Shown: piece by piece, positions 50,887 through 59,037 of the stretch | How positions within the stretch are numbered: the stretch's first letter is position 1 | Layout of the letters: every line of letters starts with the position of its first letter | NCBI RefSeq assembly: GCF_047238305.1 | Contig: NZ_JBDFMO010000001.1 | Span: forward strand, 4,588,001 to 4,652,000 | Direction of reading: 5' to 3' | Source: Ferdinandcohnia sp047238305 | Lineage (GTDB): Bacteria > Bacillota > Bacilli > Bacillales > Bacillaceae_L | DNA: 64,000 bases | Notes under the pieces: model-generated | The model's database searches: none | What the model saw: only the letters and a program-made list of their open reading frames with translations | Told to the model about the DNA's origin: nothing | Program-made: the position numbers and the translations under genes

Positions 50887-51456
50887 ATGTTAAAAAAGCT
50901 TTTCGCCAAGAAGGAACCTTCAGAAGATGAATACCGCCTAATTTACGATTTATTTTATGATCGGGTCTACCACGATGCTTATTTTATTACTCGAGATCCA
51001 TATTTAGCTCAGGATGTTGTTCAAGATACTTTTATGAAAGCATTTAGAGATTTAGATAGTTTAAGAGATAGATCAAAAATGGGTGCTTGGTTATCTACTA
51101 TTGCATCTAGGACTGCTATTGACTTAATTCGCAAACAAAAAGTATGGAACGGAATCCCTACAGAAGACGTCTATTTAGAACAAGATAAAAATAACCATTC
51201 CAATCCCGTTGAAATGGAAGTTGAAGTAAAGCTCATGTTAAAAGAAGTAGGAGAAGTTCTTTCTGAGATTAGTGTAGAGCATCGAGAGATACTGCTATTA
51301 AAATACATACATGAATTAAAAGAGAAGGAAATAGCGGAGTTACTCAATCTTAAAGAAGGTACGGTGAAATCTAGAATATTTCGCGCTAAAAAAGAGCTGA
51401 GAAAAATATTAATTGGCAAGAATTTTTCCCAGCAGATGGATGGTGAAGTATTATGA
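50887..51456 (+). CDS. ECF-subfamily RNA polymerase sigma factor
   Basis: A 189-residue extracytoplasmic-function sigma factor with region 2 (AQDVVQDTFMKAFRDLDSLRDRSKMGAWLSTIASRTAIDLIRKQK, about residues 40-85) and region 4 (ISVEHREILLLKYIHELKEKEIAELLNLKEGTVKSRIFRAKKELR). The ATG follows AAGGAAGG. The gene overlaps the next one by 4 bases. It probably directs a small envelope-stress regulon, maybe including its own operon. Confidence 0.93.
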   Translation: MLKKLFAKKEPSEDEYRLIYDLFYDRVYHDAYFITRDPYLAQDVVQDTFMKAFRDLDSLRDRSKMGAWLSTIASRTAIDLIRKQKVWNGIPTEDVYLEQDKNNHSNPVEMEVEVKLMLKEVGEVLSEISVEHREILLLKYIHELKEKEIAELLNLKEGTVKSRIFRAKKELRKILIGKNFSQQMDGEVL

Positions 51457-52208
51457 AAAACGACGATTCTTTAAAGCATGATATTCTGAGGGAATCAATG
51501 AAATCTGAATATAAAAATGCCCCCTTGCCCCCGTCTTCGAAAGAGGAAACATGGTTACACATACAGCAGGGATTAAAAGAAAATAAAAAGAAAAAAGTGT
51601 TTTTTAAACCTGGCTTAGTTGCAGCCTCCATATTAATAGCATTTATTGTTGGGACATTATCATTTGAAAAGAGCCAAGGTAATGCCTTTGGTTGGATCAC
51701 TAAATATTTTCAAAAGGATAATGGAACTATTACGCAAATAGAAGATTCAATTAGTACAGGCGAGTCAAATAGTCTCCCACTCCCTTCTGCTAATTCTTTA
51801 CAAGAAATTGGTACTCTAACAAAAGAAGAAAAAATGAGTTTATCTGAAGCACAAAAAGTGGCCAAATTCCACATATTAACCCCCACTTTTTTACCAGAAG
51901 GATACGAACTTTTAGATGTCACTGTTGTTTACGGGGAAAATGATACAAGTAATGATATTATATTAAATTACGGCAACCAACTCATGATCCAACAAATTGG
52001 TGGAGCGGAGGACATGGGTAATACTTTACTAATTGATAATGAAGATACCAAGGTAGAAACGATTACAATTAAAGGCGAAAAAGCCACCCTTTTAACATTT
52101 AAGGATCATACAAGTAGGCTAATCTTTAATCATTTGAAGACCAGAATAATAATTAGCGGAAGTCTACCCGGAGAAGAGTTAATCTCGATAGCAGACTCTA
52201 TGCAATAA
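51453..52208 (+). CDS. Anti-sigma factor-like membrane protein
   Basis: A 251-residue protein with an N-terminal cytoplasmic segment of about 50 residues, one transmembrane helix (VAASILIAFIVGTLSF, about 54-69) and an extracellular domain resembling the DUF4367/MucB-like sensor. Such proteins hold the ECF sigma factor inactive. The overlap with the sigma gene (ATGA) supports this. A strong terminator follows. Confidence 0.85.
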   Translation: MKNDDSLKHDILRESMKSEYKNAPLPPSSKEETWLHIQQGLKENKKKKVFFKPGLVAASILIAFIVGTLSFEKSQGNAFGWITKYFQKDNGTITQIEDSISTGESNSLPLPSANSLQEIGTLTKEEKMSLSEAQKVAKFHILTPTFLPEGYELLDVTVVYGENDTSNDIILNYGNQLMIQQIGGAEDMGNTLLIDNEDTKVETITIKGEKATLLTFKDHTSRLIFNHLKTRIIISGSLPGEELISIADSMQ

Positions 52209-52209
52209 G

Positions 52210-52256
52210 AAAAAGCTAACTTTAATAGTCACATAGAACTATTGGAGTTAGCTTTT
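52210..52256. terminator. Terminator of the sigma/anti-sigma operon
   Basis: AAAAAGCTAACT and AGTTAGCTTTTT, with an inner AATAGT/ACTATT stem, form a long hairpin with T-tracts on both strands. It serves the two converging genes. Confidence 0.85.
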
Positions 52257-52267
52257 TCATTTCCTTA

Positions 52268-52798
52268 TTAAAAATAATAAATGGAGGTTGAAACACTATT
52301 AAATGTTTCCGTTATGCTACCCATTGTAACCTTATGAACTCCCCTGGTACGATAATAATATCCCTTTGGGGCAATATATTCTACAAAATTATACAAATAA
52401 TTGGTACCATATTTCACAAATTCTTTCCCACTACTATAATCAACCCACCTAGACCTTGAGGAATCCCACACTTGCAAATACAAGGTTGTTGTAATTTTAT
52501 CAGCATTCGTATAGCTATCAGTTTGTCCGGAAATTTTAAGTGAACTCCGGTTATTATAGATGGACACTTGTGCTGATTTGATATAGTCTGTTGCTTGTAT
52601 GATTATTTCTCCTGCTGCTCCATCATTGGGGACTAATGGTTCACTGATAGGTGGTAACTTCGGCATATGTTCAAGCGCTGGTAGGTTGGTTTTATCAAAG
52701 TCTATAACTCCTCTTTCCGCCTGCACCTTATCAACGTTCAAAAGATAGACAATAGAAAAAATAAAAAGGAATGTTAACAAGTACAACCATTTTTTCAT
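52268..52798 (-). CDS. Secreted hypothetical protein
   Basis: A 176-residue protein with a Sec signal peptide (KKWLYLLTFLFIFSIVYLLNV, cleavage near VQA-ER). The mature region has repeated Tyr/Ser beta-strand-like segments and no cysteines. No family recognised. ATG at 52798 chosen for AAAGGAG at about 12 bases; the longer frame has no ribosome site. Confidence 0.65.
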   Translation of the reverse strand: MKKWLYLLTFLFIFSIVYLLNVDKVQAERGVIDFDKTNLPALEHMPKLPPISEPLVPNDGAAGEIIIQATDYIKSAQVSIYNNRSSLKISGQTDSYTNADKITTTLYLQVWDSSRSRWVDYSSGKEFVKYGTNYLYNFVEYIAPKGYYYRTRGVHKVTMGSITETFNSVSTSIYYF

Positions 52799-52923
52799 AG
52801 TTCTAATTACTCCTTTATTTTGTTTTATAGTAAAGGCGTACCAGAGTCCAAAAATGTTCCATAAAACTATGAATTTATTAAACCGCATTTAAATCAATAC
52901 TCAACTATCTTTTTAAAAAAAAA

Positions 52924-53358
52924 TTAATATGGGGCTTTATAATTTTCATTACGGAATTTTTTGATAACCTGAACTGTTAAAAAAGCACTAACAAAAATAA
53001 CTATTAATAGTAAAATTCGGTCAACGTTTGGCAATTCAAACGAAAAACTAAGCCCCAACCAAAGAATGCAACTTAAAGTGTTTGCTCCGAACAAAATACC
53101 CCAAATGACTTCCTTGATTTTTTTATATGTACTTCTACCTGTTAAATACTTAATATACAAGAAACAGATAATACCTATTCCTAATATGATAAGCAGAGAC
53201 TTAAGAAAAGGGAGAGTATTCGGTTCATCCCAGGGCATATCTATAAAAACCATATTGGCTAAATAAGTCATATTGAAAATAAAAACAAAGATAAGAACAT
53301 AATATAATAAAAACCATTCACCTAAATAAACCAAAGGAAAAATTGACTTTTTTAACAT
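52924..53358 (-). CDS. Membrane protein (144 aa), unknown
   Basis: Four hydrophobic segments (WFLLYYVLIFVFIFNMTYL, SLLIILGIGIICFLYI, VIWGILFGANTLSCILWLGL, ILLLIVIFVSAFLTVQVI). ATG with GGTGGTGAG upstream. No family recognised. Lies in a run of small membrane or exported proteins. Confidence 0.6.
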   Translation of the reverse strand: MLKKSIFPLVYLGEWFLLYYVLIFVFIFNMTYLANMVFIDMPWDEPNTLPFLKSLLIILGIGIICFLYIKYLTGRSTYKKIKEVIWGILFGANTLSCILWLGLSFSFELPNVDRILLLIVIFVSAFLTVQVIKKFRNENYKAPY

Positions 53359-53387
53359 CTTCTCACCACCTACAATTTAGCAAAAAA

Positions 53388-53420
53388 AAGGGACTGCTCT
53401 TGTTTTGCAATAGCACCCTT
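53388..53420 (-). terminator. Terminator after the 112-aa membrane protein gene
   Basis: Arms AAGGG (53388-53392) with CCCTT (53416-53420) and inner TGCT with AGCA; a run of T residues follows on the minus strand. Confidence 0.6.
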
Positions 53421-53431
53421 TCGTTGAATTA

Positions 53432-53770
53432 CTAATCTTTTATTTTACTTTTGAATTGTTTAATACCGATAACTAAAAAAATCATGCTTATAATCCAAGC
53501 AACTCCTGTAATTGTAAAACGAATTTTAACTTCATTAAATATTACTGACTGTGGTAATTCTGGATTTACTGCCGGATTTAACGCATCAAAAAATAAATAT
53601 CCTGCAATTGCAAGAAATATAAAATGAAAAATTAGCAATACATAAGGCTTTTTATTGCCTTTTACCATCATAAAAAAAAGGAATAAAATGATTATTGCAA
53701 TTCCAATAAAAAAGCCGTTTTTTATTGGGGCAAATAGTTCTTCAAATAAACCTTTTGGTAAAACATACAT
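53432..53770 (-). CDS. Membrane protein (112 aa), unknown
   Basis: Three hydrophobic helices (FIGIAIIILFLFFMMV, VLLIFHFIFLAIAGYLFF, VAWIISMIFLVIGI) and a basic C-terminus. The ATG is preceded by GGGGGTACCAT. No family recognised. Confidence 0.55.
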   Translation of the reverse strand: MYVLPKGLFEELFAPIKNGFFIGIAIIILFLFFMMVKGNKKPYVLLIFHFIFLAIAGYLFFDALNPAVNPELPQSVIFNEVKIRFTITGVAWIISMIFLVIGIKQFKSKIKD

Positions 53771-53905
53771 ATGGTACCCCCATCACAGCATTTCTTTAAC
53801 GTTGTATACTGGTCAATTTATTGGAATTATCTTCTTCAAGTAATTCTGCACCTTTACTCGAAGAAGAAGGTTGCATTACCGCTGTTTAGATAATGCAACT
53901 TTTGC

Positions 53906-54610
53906 TTAATAATCCACATTGAGCAATTTGATTAATTCTATGACTTTCTCCTCGTCACCTGTCTCAACGTACACTAGCTTCGTATTTTTAATAATATCCT
54001 TCATTTCTTCACGAATTTCGTCTACGCTTACATTATCAGGACGAGACAATCCTCCATACCAACGTAATGGAACGTTGTATACATTGATCGTACCATCCCC
54101 ATTTCCACTATATGTTACTATTCCATCTACTATACGAGAACCTGTTAACTGGATAACATCCTCTGGATAGCTAACATCGGCTTCATCGCCAGGATTAAGT
54201 GGAGTGCCCTTTGGAATATGTGTAACAACTAGATCAGAAATATCTTGATTTGGTCCAAGTTGCAACCAAACACGAGCATATTCGATTTGTTCACTTGAAT
54301 ACCGGGATAGTGTCTCTTTGTCGTTCTTATCATCAACATGTAGTCCACTATTTTTAGTAGTATTTGAATTATTTTTCATGTCCTCTTGTTTTTGGGTGGA
54401 TGTCGAGCTATTAGAGTTTTCTGTTGTATCTGTTTCTATATCTGTTAAGTCTTTATTTGATGGGTCGTCATCTGTACGATGAGTTGAGTTGTTATTCGAT
54501 GAATCGGTGTTTACATTAGCGTTTAACTCATCAGAGGAGTTTCCACAAGCAGCCAATATAACGAATAATACTGTAAACATCACCATTAAAAATTTTCTAT
54601 TATTTTTCAT
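53906..54610 (-). CDS. Lipoprotein, unknown, with a low-complexity Ser/Asn/Asp linker
   Basis: A 234-residue lipoprotein. Signal peptide with lipobox LAAC (Cys22) is followed by an 80-residue linker rich in Asn, Ser, Thr, Asp (low complexity), then a globular domain of about 120 residues (YSSEQIEYARVWLQLGPN to the C-terminus). ATG at 54610 follows GGAGGATTTG. No family recognised; probably anchored outside the membrane. It lies in the run of exported proteins beside the ECF system. Confidence 0.7.
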   Translation of the reverse strand: MKNNRKFLMVMFTVLFVILAACGNSSDELNANVNTDSSNNNSTHRTDDDPSNKDLTDIETDTTENSNSSTSTQKQEDMKNNSNTTKNSGLHVDDKNDKETLSRYSSEQIEYARVWLQLGPNQDISDLVVTHIPKGTPLNPGDEADVSYPEDVIQLTGSRIVDGIVTYSGNGDGTINVYNVPLRWYGGLSRPDNVSVDEIREEMKDIIKNTKLVYVETGDEEKVIELIKLLNVDY

Positions 54611-55114
54611 TTTCAAATCCTCCGCCTTGAAAACCATACCAAAACTTAACATTAAGTGAAAATTCCTTAAGTAGTTTTATAGAAATACCACTTTTTTAAT
54701 AACCCTACTCCGTTAATGAAATCGCCATTATTAGGGGAACTTCTTCACAAGTAAATGATTTCTGTTATAGTTTTAGTTATTTTTTTGAAGTAATAATTTA
54801 TTTTCAATTAATCCAACAAATGAAACTATAAATAAAGCCATTCCTATGCTTCTTTTAATAAATCATCGCCCCCTTAAAAACACTATCCTTAAATAAGATT
54901 ACCATAAATACCCAACCATTTGTAGAACTAACCTACCATAGTGGGAAACTCCAACAAAAAGAAGCCTTAGCCATTCTTGGCACAAAGCTTCTAAGTTCAA
55001 TAACCAAAAGTATTTTTGCATTGTCTTTTGCTTGCTTTTGGAAAAAGTTAGATGTAAGAACTAAGATTCTATAATATAATGAAAATAGAATAAAAAAGGG
55101 TAGGTGAATTTTCC
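54611..55114. other. Gene-free AT-rich stretch
   Basis: 504 bases before the oligopeptidase gene with no feature supported beyond AT-rich sequence and the GGTAGGTG ribosome site near 55100. Confidence 0.5.
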
Positions 55115-56812
55115 ATGACAAAAGATGTACGTCATACATATTATAAAGAATTAATTGATTTACAAGATGTAGAAGCGCTAGAAACTCAGATTCAAAGTTT
55201 ACTGAATGTTCCAATTGAATCCGTTTCCGACCTAGAGCAGTGGTTAAAAGAAGAAAAGAATTTTATGATTAAAATTTCGGAAGCGATGACAGGTCACCAA
55301 GTCGACTTCTATCGGAACACTGAGGATGCAGAAATCAAGTCGACGTATCTTCATGATCAGCAAGTCATTCAACCACTTTTAATGAAATATGAAGCAAAAC
55401 TAAATGAGAAATTCTGTGAGTCTCCTTATTTACATCAATTAGATAAAAAACGGTACGGCTTAATGCGGCAAGTTCGCGAGTCCAAAGTGAAACTGTTCAG
55501 AGAAGAAAACATTCCTTTAATGGTAAAAGAACAAGAACTCTGCACAAAGTATAGTGAAATTATGGGTGGGTTAACAGTTGAATGGGACGGGGAGGAAAAG
55601 CCTTTTCCGTTTATACAATCCCAACTCGATAATCTAGACCGAAGCGTGCGAGAAAAAGCGTATAAAAAGATGGGCTCCGCCTTTCGTCAAATTAAGTCTG
55701 ATATGGATGCCATTATGGATGAACTCGTTCAACTACGACATCAAATCGCTTTAAATGCAGGCTTTGAAAATTATCGTGATTATATGTTTGTGGTCAAAAA
55801 TCGCGAGTATAGTGTCCAAGACTGTTATGACTTTCATGAAAATGTAGAGAAACATATTATTCCAGCTTGGAATCGACTAGCGGCTGTTTTTAAATCTAAA
55901 CTTGGTGTTGATACCTATCGCCCTTGGGATAACACCGCTAAATTGATGAAGAGCCCACCATATTCCGAGGTGTCTACTCTTATGGATGGCGTTTCTGAGA
56001 TGTTAGGGAAAACCGACCCATATTTTGCAGACCGTTTCGATTACATGAGAGAGAATGGGTTATTAGATCTTGGAGATCGGAAAGGAAAAAGCCCAGGTGG
56101 GTTCTGTACGGACTTACCTGTTTCAGGTGATACCTTTGTTTTTGCAAACTTTAGTCCATCCTTTTTCTCTCTGATCGCATTAATTCATGAAATGGGCCAT
56201 GCGGTAAATGGATACCTACAGTTTTCTGAACATGGTCCTACTGAAGATTACCAGCACCGAATGGAAGTTGCAGAACTGTATTCTCATGGAATGGAATTGC
56301 TTTTGTTGGATAAGCTGGATCGTTTTTATTCAGATGAAGAAGATTTTAAGAGCGCACAGCGTGAAGAGTTGAGAAGGGCATTTACAATGTTGTACGGACC
56401 ATTGTCAGGAGATCTCTTCCAGCATTGGATGTATACAAATCCTACTCACACTGCCAAAGAACGTGATGAAAAATTCTTTGAAATCTCAAAACGTTATGGA
56501 TTAAACCCTGTTGATACTTCTGGGCTTGAGGAAGAAATCGGAATGAGCTGGGCGGGAACCCTTCATTTCTTCGAAGTTCCTTTCTATAATATTGAATACT
56601 CAATCTCGATGCTTGGTGCTTTACAATTGCTTGAGAATTATCAGAAAGACCCAGAGAAAGCAATCGAATCCTTTAAAAAAGGTGCAAGTGCGGACTATAA
56701 TCAAACCATCGCAGAAATTTATAATGAAACTGGCGTCAGTTTTGATTTTTCAGAGCCAGCCGTTAAACGCATGGGCGAATTCTTAGAAAAAGTTATTCAA
56801 GACATTCATTAA
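55115..56812 (+). CDS. M3 family oligoendopeptidase (PepF-like)
   Basis: A 565-residue zinc metallopeptidase of the M3 family (thimet/oligoendopeptidase F). The catalytic HExxH reads LIHEMGHAVNGY (near residue 360), and the third ligand lies in the EVAELYSHGMELLLLD segment. The length is close to M3B members. It degrades short peptides in the cytoplasm. GGTAGGTG precedes the ATG. A long terminator hairpin follows. Confidence 0.93.
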   Translation: MTKDVRHTYYKELIDLQDVEALETQIQSLLNVPIESVSDLEQWLKEEKNFMIKISEAMTGHQVDFYRNTEDAEIKSTYLHDQQVIQPLLMKYEAKLNEKFCESPYLHQLDKKRYGLMRQVRESKVKLFREENIPLMVKEQELCTKYSEIMGGLTVEWDGEEKPFPFIQSQLDNLDRSVREKAYKKMGSAFRQIKSDMDAIMDELVQLRHQIALNAGFENYRDYMFVVKNREYSVQDCYDFHENVEKHIIPAWNRLAAVFKSKLGVDTYRPWDNTAKLMKSPPYSEVSTLMDGVSEMLGKTDPYFADRFDYMRENGLLDLGDRKGKSPGGFCTDLPVSGDTFVFANFSPSFFSLIALIHEMGHAVNGYLQFSEHGPTEDYQHRMEVAELYSHGMELLLLDKLDRFYSDEEDFKSAQREELRRAFTMLYGPLSGDLFQHWMYTNPTHTAKERDEKFFEISKRYGLNPVDTSGLEEEIGMSWAGTLHFFEVPFYNIEYSISMLGALQLLENYQKDPEKAIESFKKGASADYNQTIAEIYNETGVSFDFSEPAVKRMGEFLEKVIQDIH

Positions 56813-56847
56813 TGAAGGTAGGCATTGGGACACAATCGACGTTCAAA

Positions 56848-56885
56848 AAAGGCACCACTAGTGAAATTAAGCTAGTGGTGCCTTT
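56848..56885. terminator. Bidirectional terminator
   Basis: AAAGGCACCACTAG (56848-56861) and CTAGTGGTGCCTTT (56872-56885) form a 14-bp stem with T-rich flanks. It separates the peptidase from the converging EamA gene. Confidence 0.85.
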
Positions 56886-56934
56886 ACTTTACTCATGCTC
56901 GCAAAATTTTTGCGCACCACTGGCCAGGCACCGG

Positions 56935-57906
56935 TTAAGATGCACGTTGACGTAGCTTTGGTTGAGCACTTGGTATATATTTTTTCTTTTGTAGTCTTAC
57001 AAACAGATTATTTGCTACAAGTGAAAGAATGATAAAGACAGTGCCTAAGATATCAAACATAGTCACATGGTAGCCTTGAAAAATCGAAACTAAAAGGGTC
57101 GTAACGGGAACGAAGTTAATGAATAATAAGGCATTGATTGGTGATAAAATACTGACTCCAATGTTCCAACCGAGTAATGCAATCAACCCTGGAAAAACGA
57201 TCATAAACAGCAAATGCGGAGCTGTTGCTGAAATCTCTTCTTCTGTTGGGACCGATACATATCCAATTAGAGTCGCTACTGCTACAACCACTCCTGCTGT
57301 TACCGTTCCGAGTAAACAGCTTAATGTGGAATACCGCAAAACAGACCAACTGCCAAACTTACTTCCTCCCATTGTGTAAATAACCCATCCAACAACTGCT
57401 AGGAATATAAGAATAGAAGGAATCAAATTGTCCGTTGCACTTAAAAATGACTGAATATCCCCTTTTGTAATCACGAATACCGCGCCAATTAATGCCACAA
57501 TTACACATGCCAATGTAAAAGAGTGAGGACGTTTTTTATATAACATCCAGACAATCACAATCGAAATCATTGGCATGAGCGATTCATTAATGGATGCAAC
57601 CATGACTCCTGGTTCCCCCAATAAATCTTCTCCCCAGAAAATAAACAGGTTATAGACCGTAAAGGCCATTGTCCCGAAAAACCATAATTGCAGACCTTTT
57701 CCTTCAAATCGAAAAGCCTGTTTTCCTTCTTTCCATAAAAGCATCGCTACCAAAAGAATGGTAACTGCCCCATACCGTATAATTGTAAAATAAAAAGGAT
57801 CAATATGCTTAAAGGCTGCATGTGCTACTGGAAACATGGCACCCCAAGAAACTGCAGCAACAAAACATAAAACAGCTCCCCATAACACATTATTTCTCAC
57901 TTTCAT
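56935..57906 (-). CDS. EamA/DMT-family transporter
   Basis: A 323-residue membrane protein with two EamA repeats, ten hydrophobic helices in total (first repeat VLCFVAAVSWGAMFPVAHAA, second GWVIYTMGGSKFGSW). This family exports amino acids or small metabolites. Divergent from a LysR gene with a 135-base shared promoter gap, the usual arrangement for a LysR-controlled exporter. Confidence 0.9.
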   Translation of the reverse strand: MKVRNNVLWGAVLCFVAAVSWGAMFPVAHAAFKHIDPFYFTIIRYGAVTILLVAMLLWKEGKQAFRFEGKGLQLWFFGTMAFTVYNLFIFWGEDLLGEPGVMVASINESLMPMISIVIVWMLYKKRPHSFTLACVIVALIGAVFVITKGDIQSFLSATDNLIPSILIFLAVVGWVIYTMGGSKFGSWSVLRYSTLSCLLGTVTAGVVVAVATLIGYVSVPTEEEISATAPHLLFMIVFPGLIALLGWNIGVSILSPINALLFINFVPVTTLLVSIFQGYHVTMFDILGTVFIILSLVANNLFVRLQKKKYIPSAQPKLRQRAS

Positions 57907-58041
57907 CTGCCTCCCTAAAATGGTAACAGATTAAATTATCCGTCAATTTTGATATCTTGTAAAATGAATAATAATGATTAACTACCATCATTTTTAGTGA
58001 TATCATAGAACTATAGAATAATAGAGATTGGAGGGTTAAAA

Positions 58042-58926
58042 ATGGAATTTAAAGACCTTGAGATTTTCCAACTGGTTGCAGAAAAAGGGACCATTACAGA
58101 AGCGGCAAAAGACTTGAAATACGTGCAATCCAATATTACTTCCCGAATTCGAAAACTAGAGGCTGAACTGAACACTCCGTTATTTAATCGCCATCGACGC
58201 GGGATGAGCTTAACACCTGAAGGGAAAAAACTATTAACCTATAGTAAAAAAATAGTAGCCTTAACAGAAGAAATGAAACAAGCGGTTCAAACCAACGAGG
58301 AACCATCAGGAAAATTAGAAATCGGTACAGTCGAAACCGTCATTCATTTACCTAAAATTTTGTCTAGCTATGTAAAAAAATATAAGGATGTCGATTTGTC
58401 TGTATTTACGGGGGTAACAAGTACACTTGTGGAGGATGTATTACATCATAAGCTAGATGGTGCGTTTATTACGGAATCGGATTTTCATGCCGACCTTGTA
58501 TCCCATGAAGTTTTTCAAGAAGAGCTCGTCCTCATTTCCGATCATCGTGTTTCCAGTCTAGATGAGTTAGTCGAAGAACCAATCTTATGCTTTAGTAAAG
58601 GCTGTGGATACCGGGCACGTCTATCAGAATGGTATCGGGACCAAGACATAACACCAAAAAAAATAATGGAATTCGGCACATTAGAAACCATCTTACGCAG
58701 CACGGCCATGGGACTAGGCATTGCATTCGTTCCGAAATCAGAAGTGAAACAAATGGAAAAAGAAGGACTCATCCAATTTCATAAACTTCCTGAGCAATAT
58801 AGTAAAATTAAAACAGTCTTCATAAGAAGAGCCGACTCCTATCTAACACCCACCATCGAAAAATTTATTGAGACGATTGAATCTAGTAAACAGGAGAACC
58901 ATAGGGACGGTTCTTGTGGTTCTTAA
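58042..58926 (+). CDS. LysR-family transcriptional regulator
   Basis: A 294-residue regulator with the N-terminal LysR helix-turn-helix (LEIFQLVAEKGTITEAAKDLKYVQSNITSRIRKLE) and a C-terminal effector domain (LEIGTVETVI to FIETIESSK). The last ten residues (HRDGSCGS region) are encoded by a dispersed AGAACC...GGTTCT repeat, so the C-terminus is probably a later extension. It likely controls the divergent EamA exporter. GGAGG precedes the ATG. Confidence 0.92.
   Translation: MEFKDLEIFQLVAEKGTITEAAKDLKYVQSNITSRIRKLEAELNTPLFNRHRRGMSLTPEGKKLLTYSKKIVALTEEMKQAVQTNEEPSGKLEIGTVETVIHLPKILSSYVKKYKDVDLSVFTGVTSTLVEDVLHHKLDGAFITESDFHADLVSHEVFQEELVLISDHRVSSLDELVEEPILCFSKGCGYRARLSEWYRDQDITPKKIMEFGTLETILRSTAMGLGIAFVPKSEVKQMEKEGLIQFHKLPEQYSKIKTVFIRRADSYLTPTIEKFIETIESSKQENHRDGSCGS
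58893..58926. repeat. AGAACC/GGTTCT mini-repeat overlapping the LysR gene end
   Basis: GAGAACC, GGGACGGTTCTTG and TGGTTCTTAA form short inverted repeats running into the LysR stop codon; they encode its last residues. This is a common Bacillus-type dispersed repeat (recalled, not searched). Confidence 0.45.
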
Positions 58927-58967
58927 CTTATTTTCTCCTTGTTCTTATTAAAAAAAATAGAAAAGGA

Positions 58968-59013
58968 GCCTGACCCAGTTACGATAAATACTTTACCGCA
59001 ACAGGGGTCAGGC
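58968..59013. repeat. GCCTGACCC...GGGTCAGGC inverted repeat
   Basis: Perfect 9-bp inverted arms (58968-58976 and 59005-59013) between the converging LysR and SMC-like genes. It may act as a terminator, although no strong T-run follows. Similar sequence occurs as dispersed repeat in bacilli (recalled). Confidence 0.5.
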
Positions 59014-59037
59014 CCAGGATGACGACGAGTGTCCCAC

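Noticed and set aside
54773..54859. Possible 28-codon hydrophobic peptide on the minus strand (ATT start after AAGGGGG)
   Set aside because: It would need a rare ATT start; the only ATG gives 20 residues with no ribosome site. Evidence is too weak for a gene.
54933..55214. 93-residue open frame on the minus strand upstream of the M3 peptidase
   Set aside because: It runs into the antisense of the peptidase start region and has no ribosome site or recognisable domain.
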